Shown: positions 1-9,196, counted from the first letter of the stretch. The stretch is 64,000 nt of DNA from an uncultured Hyphomicrobiales bacterium (GCA_943908365.1 CALTTH010000008.1:14430-78429), one strand, 5' to 3'. A program made the numbers and translations. Notes: generated by a model not told the origin, from the letters alone.

Positions 1-1
1 G

Positions 2-808
2 ACAACCAATGGCCAGGATCTTGCGGCACTTGGCAAACGCTGCGTCGAAGCCATCGGCGACCGCGACATCACCATTTCGACAATCGGCATGTTCGGCAAT
101 CCGCTGGAAGAGACGGAGATGGACCTCCAGACCCTTCAAGGCTGGAAGGACTGCATCGACAACGCCCATCATTTCGGCGCCACCTGCGTGGCAGGCTTTA
201 CCGGCCGCGTCCGGGGCAAGCCTTTGCCGGAAAGCCTGCCTCGCTACAGGGAAATATGGAGCGAGCTGGCGAAGCGCGCTGCCGACAAGGGCGTGAAGAT
301 CGCGTTTGAAAACTGCGCCATGGATGGCAACTGGCAAACGGGTGACTGGAACATTGCCCACAATCCGGACGCCTGGGAACTGATGTTCAACGAGACGCCG
401 GATGATAATATCGGTCTGGAGTGGGAGCCCTGCCACCAGATGGTCTATCTGATCGATCCGTTGCCACAGATCCGCAAATGGGCGCACAGGATTTTCCACG
501 TCCACGGCAAGGACGCGACCATCCGTTGGGATGTGATCAAGGAGCACGGCATCTTTGGCAAACATCCCTTCGTCTTCATGCGCACACCGGGCTTCGGCGA
601 CAGCAACTGGACCGACATCATTTCCGAGCTTCGGCTGGCAGGCTGGTCCGGCTCCATCGACATCGAAGGCTGGCATGATCCGGTTTATCGCGATCAGCTG
701 GAAATGACGGGCCAGGTTCATGCGCTCAACTATCTGAAGCATAGCCGGGGAGGGTCCTTCGTCGATCTCGCCGCAGAATATGGAGGCGGCGACCCGTCGC
801 TTTTGTAA
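2..808 (+). CDS. Sugar phosphate isomerase/epimerase (xylose-isomerase-like TIM barrel), 5' partial
   Basis: The reading frame is open from the first bases of the window, so the N-terminus lies upstream; 268 residues are visible. The sequence fits the AP-endonuclease-2/xylose-isomerase-like TIM-barrel family. Likely metal ligands are the Glu in KIAFENC, the Glu in GLEWEPC, the His residues in HVHGKD and the Glu in DIEGW. Such enzymes isomerise or epimerise sugars or sugar derivatives in the cytoplasm. The gene lies 52 bp upstream of a sugar ABC importer on the same strand, which suggests that it processes the imported sugar. The substrate cannot be read from sequence. Confidence 0.8.
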   Translation, partial: TTNGQDLAALGKRCVEAIGDRDITISTIGMFGNPLEETEMDLQTLQGWKDCIDNAHHFGATCVAGFTGRVRGKPLPESLPRYREIWSELAKRAADKGVKIAFENCAMDGNWQTGDWNIAHNPDAWELMFNETPDDNIGLEWEPCHQMVYLIDPLPQIRKWAHRIFHVHGKDATIRWDVIKEHGIFGKHPFVFMRTPGFGDSNWTDIISELRLAGWSGSIDIEGWHDPVYRDQLEMTGQVHALNYLKHSRGGSFVDLAAEYGGGDPSLL

Positions 809-860
809 GACTCAAGCCGGGGGGAACCGGCATCGCAATCATGATCAAAGGAGGAGTATC

Positions 861-2066
861 ATGACTATTGCAAAGCTGATGGGTGCAGTTGCACTCGCCG
901 CATTGTCGACGCCCGCATGGGCCGAGCAGGTTCAAATCAATCTCTGGACCGTCGATCGGCCGGGTGAATATCATTACAAGATGGCGGAGGAATTTTCCGC
1001 CAAGAACCCGGACATCAAGGTCAATGTCCGATCGGTTCAGTTTCCGGACATGGTCAACGAGTTGGCAAAGGCCATGGCGACAGGCGAAGCGCCGGACGTC
1101 ACCTATATCGACAACCCGGATGTCGCGCTCTTTGCATCGCGCAAGCTGCTGCTCGATATGAAACCGATGATCGACAAAAGCTCTGTGATCAAGCTCGATC
1201 AGATCTTGCCTGGCCCGCTTGCCTCCGTCACCTACAAGGAGGGCGTCTACGGCATTCCGCGCGGTGCAAACACCATAGCGCTCTACTATAATGCCGACAT
1301 GTATAAGGCCGCAGGCCTCGACCCGGACAAGCCGCCACAGACATGGAACGAGCTTTATGATGCCGCCAAGAAGCTGACGCAGCCGGACAAGGGCATTTAT
1401 GGCCTAGCGTTCTCCGCCGCAGCGACCGAAGAAGGGACCTTCCAGTTCCTGCCATGGCTGCAGATGGCCGGCGGCGATTACAACAAGGTCAATGTTCCGG
1501 GCGGTGTGGAAGCGCTGACACTCTGGAAGAAGTTCATCGATGAGGGGCTTGCCTCCAAGGACACGCTGATCCGTGGCCAGTGGGACTCGACCGGTACCTT
1601 CAATGCCGGCAACGCCGCCATGAGCATTTCTGGCCCTTGGGAACTGCCGCGCATGAGCACGGATGCGAAATTCGATTATCGTGTCGCGATCCTGCCGGTT
1701 CCGAAGGAAGGTGCACCGCATGCCTCGGCTTTGGGTGAAGGCGACAATGTCATTGTTGCCAACTCCAAGCACCCGAAGGAAGCGTTCAAGTTCATCGAAT
1801 ATATGTATGAGCAGATGCCCCGCGTCTGGAACGAGTTCGGCTACGTGCCCGCCTATCCGGTGAAGGTGGAGGATCCGAAATATCCACAGGCGTACAAGGT
1901 GTTCGAGGAGTCGATGAAGTTTGCGCGCAATCGCGGCCCCAGCCCCGATTGGTCGAAGATTTCAAAGGCGATCCAGACTGCGATCCAGACGACGCTGACC
2001 GGCCAAGCCACGGCGGAAAACGCACTGACGACGGCGCAGAAGTCGATCGACAAGATCCTCAAATAG
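861..2066 (+). CDS. Sugar ABC transporter, periplasmic substrate-binding protein (family 1)
   Basis: This is a 401-residue family-1 solute-binding protein. An N-terminal Sec signal peptide of about 22 residues ends in PAWA|EQ, followed by the typical QINLWTVDRPGEY opening. The ATG at 861 is preceded by a strong ribosome binding site, AAAGGAGG. An in-frame upstream Met at 780 would precede the signal peptide and overlap the isomerase, so it is rejected. The protein captures a sugar or oligosaccharide in the periplasm and delivers it to the two permeases encoded next. Substrate unknown. Confidence 0.88.
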   Translation: MTIAKLMGAVALAALSTPAWAEQVQINLWTVDRPGEYHYKMAEEFSAKNPDIKVNVRSVQFPDMVNELAKAMATGEAPDVTYIDNPDVALFASRKLLLDMKPMIDKSSVIKLDQILPGPLASVTYKEGVYGIPRGANTIALYYNADMYKAAGLDPDKPPQTWNELYDAAKKLTQPDKGIYGLAFSAAATEEGTFQFLPWLQMAGGDYNKVNVPGGVEALTLWKKFIDEGLASKDTLIRGQWDSTGTFNAGNAAMSISGPWELPRMSTDAKFDYRVAILPVPKEGAPHASALGEGDNVIVANSKHPKEAFKFIEYMYEQMPRVWNEFGYVPAYPVKVEDPKYPQAYKVFEESMKFARNRGPSPDWSKISKAIQTAIQTTLTGQATAENALTTAQKSIDKILK

Positions 2067-2189
2067 GCTGGACGATCCGGCCCTTTGATCGACAGGCTGC
2101 GGGCGCGTCCACGTCCGTAGCCAGTTTTAAACTGATGAAGCGCATGGTCCGACTTGGTGGAACGCGCATATGAGATGTCGGGAGGCGAA

Positions 2190-3092
2190 ATGCTCCGTTT
2201 CAATCGAGTTTTCCGCGATGGCAGCGGGTTTGACAGTGCGCTCGTTCTGTTCGCGCTCGCGTATCTCATTACCTTTTCCGCCTTCCCATTGATCTACAAT
2301 CTGGTCATCTCGTTCCAGAGCGTCGATCTCTTCACCATCGCCACCTTCGACCGTCCGTTTGTCGGTCTCGATAACTACCGTGAAATCATCGACGATCCGC
2401 TGTTCATGCCGATCGTGCGCAACACCTTCCTGTTCGTGTTCCTTTCCGTCATCTTCCAACTGGGGATCGGCCTGGCGCTTGCTTTGTTCTTCCGGCTCGA
2501 TTTTCCGGGCGCCTCCTGGCTGCGTGGCCTGTTTCTCGCGGGCTGGATCATGCCGGGACTGGTGGTCGGTGCGATCTGGGGCTGGATTCTGGCCGGTGAC
2601 TTCGGCGTGGTGAACTGGCTCCTGCAATCACTCGGCATCACCCAGCATAAAATCTTCTGGCTCTCCGACCCATCGATCTCGATCTACTCTGTCATCATTG
2701 CCAATATCTGGCTCGGCGTTCCCTTCAACATGATCCTGCTGTCGGTTGGTCTCGCCTCGATCCCCGATGACGTCTACGAGGCGGCGGAACTGGATGGAGC
2801 GACGCGGCTGCAGCGCTTCTTCACCATCACCCTGCCGATGATGCGGGCGCAGCTCGGTGCCGTCATTTCGCTTGGCATCATTTTCACCCTGCAGCAGTTC
2901 GACCTCTTTGCGGCGCTGACACAAGGCGGTCCGTCGAATGCCTCCAACGTGCTGCAATACTGGTCCTGGGAGCTTGCCTTCCGTGAATACCGCATCGGCC
3001 ATGGCTCGGTCGTTTCCGTCGTGATGACCCTTCTGGTCATCGTCGTCGCCACCGCTTATGTCCGCTCGACGAGGCACGAACATGTTGTCTAG
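2190..3092 (+). CDS. Sugar ABC transporter permease (MalF/UgpA type)
   Basis: This 300-residue inner-membrane protein has about six hydrophobic segments. The binding-protein-dependent permease EAA loop, reading YEAAELDGATRLQRFF, begins near residue 196. The loop docks onto the ATPase. The ATG at 2190 follows GGAGG with a short spacer; a TTG at 2154 and an ATG at 2175 are possible alternatives. It is the first of two permeases in the operon and overlaps the second by 11 bp. It belongs to the CUT1 carbohydrate-uptake group. Confidence 0.88.
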   Translation: MLRFNRVFRDGSGFDSALVLFALAYLITFSAFPLIYNLVISFQSVDLFTIATFDRPFVGLDNYREIIDDPLFMPIVRNTFLFVFLSVIFQLGIGLALALFFRLDFPGASWLRGLFLAGWIMPGLVVGAIWGWILAGDFGVVNWLLQSLGITQHKIFWLSDPSISIYSVIIANIWLGVPFNMILLSVGLASIPDDVYEAAELDGATRLQRFFTITLPMMRAQLGAVISLGIIFTLQQFDLFAALTQGGPSNASNVLQYWSWELAFREYRIGHGSVVSVVMTLLVIVVATAYVRSTRHEHVV

Positions 3093-3912
3093 CACCCCCT
3101 GGAAACGCTGGCTCCTGCTGGCCATCGCCATCGCTATCGTCGCGATCTACCTCTTCCCGCTCTATTGGATGTATGTCACGGCGCTGAAGACCAACACCGA
3201 GACCTTCGCCAACCCGCCAACACTTTGGCCTCATCATCCGGAGTTGAAGGTTACCCGTGTCTGGACCGACATGGGCATGGATACCTTCATCCAGAACTCG
3301 CTGATCATCGCCTTCGGTACGGTCTCGCTTGTCGTGCTCTTCGGCACAGGTTGCGCCTATGCCCTCGCGCGTGTCCGCTCGGTCTGGATGGATCTGGCAC
3401 TCTTCCTAGTTTTGATGCTGCAAGTCCTGCCGCCATCCCTGATGGTGACGCCGATCTTCGTCGCTTTCAGTCAGCTTGGCCTCTTGTCTTGGCCGCGTAC
3501 GGGCGTCATCCTGGCAACAGCTGCCAACAAGCTGCCGCTCTATATCGTTCTCGTGCGGGCAGCCTTCACCCAGGTACCGCGCGAGCTTGAAGAGGCAGCA
3601 CTGGTGGATGGCAACAGCCGCATTGGCGCATTCCTTCGCATCTCGGTGCCGCTTGCCCGCAATGGCATTCTGGTTTCGGCGATCCTCATCTTTCTCCAGT
3701 CGCTGGGCGAATATGTTTATTCGCGCTCGCTGATCACCGACAGGGCCTTCCAGCCTGCGACTGTCGGCCTGCAGTTCTTCGTCGGGCCAAATGCCTCCGA
3801 TTGGACCGGCATCATGACCTTCGCGGCGATCTATGTAACGCCCATTCTCATCATCTTCGTCCTGCTACAGCGCCGCATCGTCAGCGGTCTGACATCCGGA
3901 GCGCTCAAATGA
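3082..3912 (+). CDS. Sugar ABC transporter permease (MalG/UgpE type)
   Basis: This 276-residue permease has an N-terminal membrane segment (WLLLAIAIAIVAIYLFPLYW) and an EAA loop, EEAALVDGNSRIGAFL, near residue 170. It pairs with the preceding permease to form the channel. The chosen ATG at 3082 lies inside the end of the previous gene and has a GAGG ribosome site; an ATG at 3058 is also possible. Its stop codon overlaps the ATPase start (ATGA), which implies translational coupling. Confidence 0.87.
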   Translation: MLSSTPWKRWLLLAIAIAIVAIYLFPLYWMYVTALKTNTETFANPPTLWPHHPELKVTRVWTDMGMDTFIQNSLIIAFGTVSLVVLFGTGCAYALARVRSVWMDLALFLVLMLQVLPPSLMVTPIFVAFSQLGLLSWPRTGVILATAANKLPLYIVLVRAAFTQVPRELEEAALVDGNSRIGAFLRISVPLARNGILVSAILIFLQSLGEYVYSRSLITDRAFQPATVGLQFFVGPNASDWTGIMTFAAIYVTPILIIFVLLQRRIVSGLTSGALK

Positions 3913-4985
3913 CATTGCAGATCGAATTGTCCGGCATCCAGAAACACTACGGCGCCTACCACGCGCTGCGCGGCATTGATATCGCCATCCCGAAAGGCCA
4001 GTTCGTGGCGCTTGTCGGGCCGTCGGGCTGTGGCAAGTCGACCTTGCTGCGCACGCTTGCGGGGCTGGAGACGATCTCGAGCGGCACGATCCGGATCGAA
4101 GGCGAAGATATCACCCGCCAGCCGCCGCGCATGCGCGATATCGCCATGGTGTTTCAGTCCTATGCGCTCTATCCGCATATGACTGTGGAGAAAAACCTCA
4201 CCTATTCGCTGCGGCTGAAGGGTGTTTCAAAGGGTGAGGCACGCCGCAAGGCGGAGGAGATCGCCCAGATCACCGGCCTTACCACGCTCCTTGCCCGCTA
4301 TCCGCGTGAGCTTTCCGGTGGCCAGCGCCAGCGCGTCGCGATGGGGCGGGCCATCATCCGCAATCCCAAGGCGTTTCTCTTCGACGAGCCGCTGTCCAAT
4401 CTCGACGCGGCGCTTCGCGTTCACATGCGCGCTGAAATTCGAAAATTGCACAACAGCCTCGGAGCAACGTCTGTCTATGTGACACATGACCAGATCGAAG
4501 CCATGACCATGGCCGATCATGTCGTCGTCATGCGCGCTGGCGTGATCGAGCAGCAGGGCGCGCCGCTTGAGCTTTACGATCGACCGGTCAACCGCTTCGT
4601 CGCAGGGTTCATCGGCTCTCCGGCCATGAACTTTGTAGCGGCTATCGCCGCGGAAGACGGGCGAACGCTGGTGTTGAATTTTGGTGGAAAGTCTGAACCT
4701 CAGACGATCATGTCCCCCGTCGCTTTCACGCCGGGCGCACGTGTGACCGTTGGTATCCGGCCGGAGCACATTACGCTCGCACCGCCCGGATCGTCGACGA
4801 TCACGCTGCCGGTCGGCATCGTGGAGACCACAGGCTCCGCGACCTCGGTGACCACGGCAACGCAACCGGAAATGACAGTCGCGCTTCAGGGAAGAAGCAA
4901 CGTGAAAGCGGGGGACAGCGTCGGCTTCAATATCGATCCGGCATCATTGCACCTGTTCGACCATGAAACCGAACGGCGGCTCTGA
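3909..4985 (+). CDS. Sugar ABC transporter ATP-binding protein (UgpC/MsmK family)
   Basis: This 358-residue ATPase carries Walker A GPSGCGKST (37-45), the Q-loop FQSYALYPH, signature LSGGQ (135-139), Walker B FLFDE (156-160) and a C-terminal TOBE-type regulatory domain from about residue 240. It powers the importer encoded just upstream and starts in a 4-bp ATGA overlap with the second permease. Its stop is only 3 bp from the convergent stop of the TIGR02588 gene. Confidence 0.9.
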   Translation: MTLQIELSGIQKHYGAYHALRGIDIAIPKGQFVALVGPSGCGKSTLLRTLAGLETISSGTIRIEGEDITRQPPRMRDIAMVFQSYALYPHMTVEKNLTYSLRLKGVSKGEARRKAEEIAQITGLTTLLARYPRELSGGQRQRVAMGRAIIRNPKAFLFDEPLSNLDAALRVHMRAEIRKLHNSLGATSVYVTHDQIEAMTMADHVVVMRAGVIEQQGAPLELYDRPVNRFVAGFIGSPAMNFVAAIAAEDGRTLVLNFGGKSEPQTIMSPVAFTPGARVTVGIRPEHITLAPPGSSTITLPVGIVETTGSATSVTTATQPEMTVALQGRSNVKAGDSVGFNIDPASLHLFDHETERRL

Positions 4986-4988
4986 TCG

Positions 4989-5399
4989 TCAAGGATCGGT
5001 AAAGCCTCCAACGCGCAGATCCAGCGTGCCCGATTGCGGATCGCTCTTGAAAAAGAGGGTCCCATTGTCATGGGATTCGGCTGCAACATAATCGAAGGTC
5101 ACATCCGCCGTATCCGAGGTTCCGTCTGCGCTGCGCAGCGTGCCGACGACATGCACCGTGGCGGCGGTGGTCTGGCTGACATTGTGGATGTCGAAGTTCA
5201 CCCTGAAGCCGGTGCTGGCAGGCTCCACCGAAACAACGGAGAGTTCGAAATCCGCTTTCGCGTCGTCATAGCGATAGATGTCCCATGAGATCCAGCCGAG
5301 CAGTGCTAAAACGAGCAGCGATGAGATGATGCCCGTGACCCACTCGATCCAGTGGGGCGAGGATGTTTCGATATGGCCGTCTGCGGAGGATTTGGTCAT
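4989..5399 (-). CDS. TIGR02588-family protein
   Basis: This 136-residue protein has a cytoplasmic N-terminus, one membrane helix (about residues 18-40, WVTGIISSLLVLALLGWISW) and a roughly 95-residue extracytoplasmic beta-rich domain ending in LDLRVGGFTDP. It matches my memory of TIGR02588, a conserved family of unknown function usually encoded next to TIGR02587. The gap to that partner gene is 7 bp, so they form an operon. The name rests on family memory; the topology is visible directly. Confidence 0.72.
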   Translation of the reverse strand: MTKSSADGHIETSSPHWIEWVTGIISSLLVLALLGWISWDIYRYDDAKADFELSVVSVEPASTGFRVNFDIHNVSQTTAATVHVVGTLRSADGTSDTADVTFDYVAAESHDNGTLFFKSDPQSGTLDLRVGGFTDP

Positions 5400-5406
5400 G
5401 GCGTTC

Positions 5407-6255
5407 TCATAGCACGAGGCGGGCCGAAGCAGCGCCGATGGCTGCGGGGAAACCCAAGATGACGACGGCTCCGACGATCTGCGACGGGGATGTTCCCGTT
5501 AGTCGTTCGAAGCTCCACAGGCAGTAGAGGCTGATGCCAAGCGCGATCACATAGCCCGGCATGGTAAAGCGGATGAAGGTGTGCCACCAGGCGCTGTCTT
5601 CTGCGTGGCCGTGCCCGCCCTTGAAATGGAGGGCATACACAAACCCATGCATCAGAGTGAGAGACAGGAGTACGGCGAGCAGCGCCTGATAGGGCGTGAT
5701 CTTGTAGGCGATCAGGATCATCTCCTCAGTCGGCGCGACATTGAGCGCGAGGAAGAGGGCGCCGACCAGCATCATGAACAGCTCAACAAAGTAGCTGGTC
5801 TCCGTATCGGCGTCGTCGCTTTCGTCATCGTCTTCGGAATGCACGCCAAGCTGGCTGCGGCCAAGAAGCGCGCCGATACTGGCGGGAACGGCCTGAATTG
5901 CAATCTTTGCCACCGTTGTGCTGGTCGTCGCCTGGTCGTTAATCAAGCCGAAGAGGGCAAGAATGGCGGCGCTGACGATGATTGCAAGGCCGTAGGCCGT
6001 CACCGCATCTCGGATCGCTTCGATCCAGGAGGAGGTTTTCTCAAAGCCGACACGCTTTGCAAGCACCACCAGAAGCGGGATGTTGAGAACGCAGAGCAGC
6101 AGCAATTTCTCCCGCGACATGTAGAAGCCGAGAAACCACATCTCCATCGTCATCAACATGGGAAGCGCAAAGAGAAGCGCACCGCCCACGCCCCGCGCGA
6201 GGCCGATCAGAAAGTCCCGTTCCTTCGATGAATATTGCGTCGCGCCCTCGGCCAT
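5407..6255 (-). CDS. TIGR02587-family integral membrane protein
   Basis: This is a 282-residue polytopic membrane protein with about seven to eight hydrophobic helices. An acidic loop, EDDDESDDADTE, lies roughly mid-protein. The ATG at 6255 follows a purine-rich GGGGGATGA ribosome site; the frame stays open upstream to 6333 without a better signal. It is encoded immediately before the TIGR02588 protein, matching the usual pairing of these uncharacterised families. No catalytic motif is evident, and a two-protein membrane complex is inferred. Confidence 0.72.
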   Translation of the reverse strand: MAEGATQYSSKERDFLIGLARGVGGALLFALPMLMTMEMWFLGFYMSREKLLLLCVLNIPLLVVLAKRVGFEKTSSWIEAIRDAVTAYGLAIIVSAAILALFGLINDQATTSTTVAKIAIQAVPASIGALLGRSQLGVHSEDDDESDDADTETSYFVELFMMLVGALFLALNVAPTEEMILIAYKITPYQALLAVLLSLTLMHGFVYALHFKGGHGHAEDSAWWHTFIRFTMPGYVIALGISLYCLWSFERLTGTSPSQIVGAVVILGFPAAIGAASARLVL

Positions 6256-6407
6256 CTCATCCCCCCGGAATAGGCGTATAACCTTCTGGATTGAGGTGGG
6301 TTCCCGCAGCCCCAGACGCAGGCTTTTTCTCACGGATCGACCGACTCAGTCGGGTGCTCGGTCAAGGGGGTGTCGAAGTTAATTTTAGCCGCTGCCAAGG
6401 GCGCGCG

Positions 6408-6423
6408 TTAACCATTTGTTAAC
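6408..6423 (+). promoter_or_regulatory. CtrA-type full binding site upstream of minC
   Basis: The sequence TTAA-N7-TTAAC, with spacer CCATTTG, matches the alphaproteobacterial CtrA consensus exactly. It ends 41 bp before the minC start codon in the divergent region between minC and the TIGR02587 gene. CtrA control of minCDE is inferred. Confidence 0.6.
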
Positions 6424-6464
6424 CAAATCACCGCTACCTCTCTATCAACGATTTCTTTACCAAG

Positions 6465-7196
6465 ATGACCAAAGTGCTAACAGACTCGCGTTCGATCCGT
6501 ATCAAGGGCCGCTCATTTCTGGCGGTCGTTCTTTCTCCCGAGTCGCCGCTGGATGTCTGGCTGGAGCGACTTGACGATCTGGCAGCGCGCTCTGCCGGGT
6601 TCTTTCTGTCACGTCCGGTGGTCCTGGATGTGGCGGACTTGAAGCTCGACAAGGCGGGCCTTAAGTCCCTGCTGGCGGAGCTTTATAATCGCAACGTTGC
6701 CATCATGGGCATCGAGGGCGCACGCCCTTCGATGATCGAAACCGGCATGCCGCCTGCGCTCAAGGGCGGAAAGCCGGCCTCCGATGTCGAGGTTGAGCCG
6801 GTGGCGCTTGCCGAGGTGGAAGCGCCGGCGGAGCAAAGGGCACCCGTAACCGAAATCCGCAGCGTCGTGCAGTCGCTTATGATCAGCGAGCCGGTGCGCT
6901 CGGGCCAGTCGATTATCTTCCCGGAAGGCGATGTGACCATCGTCGGTTCTGTCGCCTCCGGCGCAGAGGTGATCGCCGGCGGTTCGATCCATATCTACGG
7001 TGCGCTGCGCGGACGCGCCATGGCGGGTTCCCTTGGCAACGCCTCGGCACGCATTTTCTGCAAGAAGCTGGAAGCCGAGCTTCTTGCCATCGACGGTGTT
7101 TACAAGGTTGCGGAAGATATCGACCCGAAGCTTCGGGGGCAGGCCGTCCAGCTCTGGCTGGAAAACGATACGATCAAGGCGGACAAACTCAATTAA
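6465..7196 (+). CDS. minC: Septum site-determining protein MinC
   Basis: This 243-residue FtsZ inhibitor has the MinC N-terminal domain (about 5-110), an acidic, Ala/Pro-rich linker, and the C-terminal beta-helix domain starting near VRSGQSIIFPEGDVTIVG. The C-terminal domain contains the family motif GGSIHIYGALRGRAMAG and binds MinD. It blocks Z-ring assembly away from midcell. It is the first gene of minCDE and is followed 30 bp later by minD. The ribosome site before the ATG is weak. Confidence 0.95.
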   Translation: MTKVLTDSRSIRIKGRSFLAVVLSPESPLDVWLERLDDLAARSAGFFLSRPVVLDVADLKLDKAGLKSLLAELYNRNVAIMGIEGARPSMIETGMPPALKGGKPASDVEVEPVALAEVEAPAEQRAPVTEIRSVVQSLMISEPVRSGQSIIFPEGDVTIVGSVASGAEVIAGGSIHIYGALRGRAMAGSLGNASARIFCKKLEAELLAIDGVYKVAEDIDPKLRGQAVQLWLENDTIKADKLN

Positions 7197-7226
7197 GCCG
7201 TAAGCGGCAGGAAACAGGAGATCAGG

Positions 7227-8039
7227 ATGGGGAAGGTAGTAGTCGTTACCTCCGGAAAGGGAGGCGTCGGAAAGACGACGTCGACCGCAGCGCTTGGTGC
7301 AGCTTTGGCACAGAACAAGGAAAAGGTCGTCGTCGTGGATTTCGACGTCGGTCTTCGCAACCTCGATCTGGTCATGGGCGCAGAACGCCGCGTGGTCTAC
7401 GATCTGGTCAACGTCATTCAGGGCGATGCCAAGCTGACGCAGGCTCTCATTCGTGACAAGCGTCTTGAGACACTGTTTCTGCTGCCTGCCTCCCAGACCC
7501 GCGACAAGGACAATCTGACGCCCGAAGGTGTCGAGTGGGTTATTAACGAACTCAAGAAGCATTTCGATTGGGTGATCTGCGACAGCCCGGCCGGTATCGA
7601 GCGCGGCGCGACGCTTGCCATGCGCCATGCGGATGTGGCCGTCGTCGTCACCAATCCGGAAGTTTCTTCCGTTCGTGACTCAGACCGCATCATCGGTCTC
7701 CTCGATTCCAAGACGATCAAGGCAGAGCGCGGCGAGCGGATGGAGAAGCATTTGTTGCTGACCCGTTACGATGCCGCCCGTGCCGAGCGCGGCGATATGC
7801 TGAAGGTCGATGACGTTCTGGAGATCCTCTCCATTCCGCTGCTCGGCATCATTCCCGAAAGCATGGACGTGCTGCGTGCTTCCAACGTCGGTGCGCCTGT
7901 TACGCTTGCTGACGCGAAGTCGGCACCTGCCATGGCCTATTTCGATGCGGCACGACGTCTGTCGGGGGAAGACATCCCGGTTTCGATTCCCGGCGAGAAG
8001 CGCGGCATTTTCGCCAAGATTTTCGGAAGGGCTGCATGA
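7227..8039 (+). CDS. minD: Septum site-determining ATPase MinD
   Basis: This 270-residue deviant Walker ATPase carries [10 protein letters not shown] (9-18) and a C-terminal amphipathic membrane-targeting helix ([15 protein letters not shown]). ATP-bound MinD dimers sit on the inner membrane, recruit MinC and are released by MinE. An AGGAG ribosome site precedes the ATG. The stop overlaps the minE start (ATGA), so the two are translationally coupled. Confidence 0.97.
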   Translation: MGKVVVVTSGKGGVGKTTSTAALGAALAQNKEKVVVVDFDVGLRNLDLVMGAERRVVYDLVNVIQGDAKLTQALIRDKRLETLFLLPASQTRDKDNLTPEGVEWVINELKKHFDWVICDSPAGIERGATLAMRHADVAVVVTNPEVSSVRDSDRIIGLLDSKTIKAERGERMEKHLLLTRYDAARAERGDMLKVDDVLEILSIPLLGIIPESMDVLRASNVGAPVTLADAKSAPAMAYFDAARRLSGEDIPVSIPGEKRGIFAKIFGRAA

Positions 8040-8296
8040 GCATGTTCAACCTTTTCCGCAAACAGAAATCCGCACCCGTTGCGCGCGAAAGACTGCAGGT
8101 TCTTCTTGCGCATGAGCGTACCAATACGGGTTCGAACCTGGTGGCAGTGCTGCGCGAAGAGATTCTCGCAGCGATCGCCAAGCATGTGCAGATCGACAGC
8201 GATAAGGTCCATGTGAAGATGGACAGCGACGAACATATGTCGCTTCTGGAAATCGATGTCGAAATTCCATTGAGCGCGTCGCTTCGCGCGGCCTAA
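8036..8296 (+). CDS. minE: Cell division topological specificity factor MinE
   Basis: This 86-residue protein shows the MinE architecture: an N-terminal membrane-binding stretch ([10 protein letters not shown]), the MinD-activating helix containing [10 protein letters not shown], and a C-terminal topological-specificity domain with dimerising strands. It stimulates MinD ATPase activity to drive Min oscillation. It overlaps the minD stop by 4 bp and is followed by a clear terminator. Confidence 0.96.
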   Translation: MSMFNLFRKQKSAPVARERLQVLLAHERTNTGSNLVAVLREEILAAIAKHVQIDSDKVHVKMDSDEHMSLLEIDVEIPLSASLRAA

Positions 8297-8306
8297 CTAG
8301 ATCAAT

Positions 8307-8333
8307 AACGCCGGGCATTGTCCCGGCGTTTTC
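8307..8333 (+). terminator. Rho-independent terminator of minCDE
   Basis: A perfect 9-bp stem (AACGCCGGG / CCCGGCGTT) with a 6-base loop is followed by a short T run. It starts 11 bp after the minE stop. Confidence 0.85.
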
Positions 8334-8406
8334 ATCGTGCGGTTTGACCTTTCCCTTAGGCGCGAATTTGGACTAAGCCTGTCTTGATCGAGAGAAGGAT
8401 GGTTTG

Positions 8407-9126
8407 ATGGCAGAGGTGGAGAAGGCGGACGAGCGGGAAAAACAGACCCACCGAAGAGGCTTTGGCGTTTCAACCGTCTACGAGACGCTACGCAACGAGA
8501 TCATCGAATTGCGGCTTGCGCCCGGCAGTCCGATCGATGAACTGCAACTCTCAGAACGTTTCTCGCTATCGCGCACGCCTATTCGTGAAGCGCTGGTCCG
8601 TCTTTCCGCCGAAGGGCTGATTACGACACTGACCAACCGCGCCACCATTGTCTCGCAGATCGATTTTCTCGGATTACCGGAATTCTTCGACGCGTTGACC
8701 CTGATGTATCGCGTTACGACCCGGCTTGCTGCGGCCAATCGCACAGAGGCTGATATCGCGCAGATCCTCACCCTTCAGAGCGCCTTTGCTTCGGCTGTCG
8801 AGCAACGGGATGCTCTTTCGATGATTTCCACCAATCGCGATTTTCATGTGGCTATCGCGCAAGCCGGCGGCAACCGTCACTATGTCGAGCTCTTCACTCG
8901 GCTGCTTGATGAGGGACGGCGCATCCTTCGCCTCTACTACTCCTCCTTCAACGATGTCCTGCCCACCCAGTATGCCGGCGAGCATGAGGATATGATTCAG
9001 TCGATCATCGACCGGGACGTCGAAAAGGCGGATGCGCTTGCCAGGGCGCATGCCGATCAGATCGTCACACAGATCCGCTCCTACATCACGGCCGATACCC
9101 GCCAGAGCGCCAATCTCAGCCTTTAA
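8407..9126 (+). CDS. GntR-family transcriptional regulator, FCD (FadR) subgroup
   Basis: This 239-residue protein has a winged helix-turn-helix at about residues 20-85, with the recognition motif LSRTPIREAL at 54-63, and an all-helical FCD effector domain at about 95-225. FCD regulators usually bind carboxylic or sugar acids and repress neighbouring catabolic genes. The adjacent DapA-family aldolase gene and the TTGTCGACAA palindrome between them fit local control. ATG 8407 is used; the TTG at 8404 is an alternative. Confidence 0.87.
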   Translation: MAEVEKADEREKQTHRRGFGVSTVYETLRNEIIELRLAPGSPIDELQLSERFSLSRTPIREALVRLSAEGLITTLTNRATIVSQIDFLGLPEFFDALTLMYRVTTRLAAANRTEADIAQILTLQSAFASAVEQRDALSMISTNRDFHVAIAQAGGNRHYVELFTRLLDEGRRILRLYYSSFNDVLPTQYAGEHEDMIQSIIDRDVEKADALARAHADQIVTQIRSYITADTRQSANLSL

Positions 9127-9186
9127 ATTCAAAAAGCCCCCTTGTCCGAAAGCCAGGCATCCGTACCTGGATTTGATGTATTTTAT

Positions 9187-9196
9187 TTGTCGACAA
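9187..9196. promoter_or_regulatory. Candidate GntR/FCD operator (TTGTCGACAA)
   Basis: A perfect 10-bp palindrome lies 67 bp upstream of the DapA-family gene, in the only intergenic space between it and the regulator. Its TTGT/ACAA half-sites resemble known FCD-type operators. Assignment to the neighbouring regulator is inferred. Confidence 0.45.
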
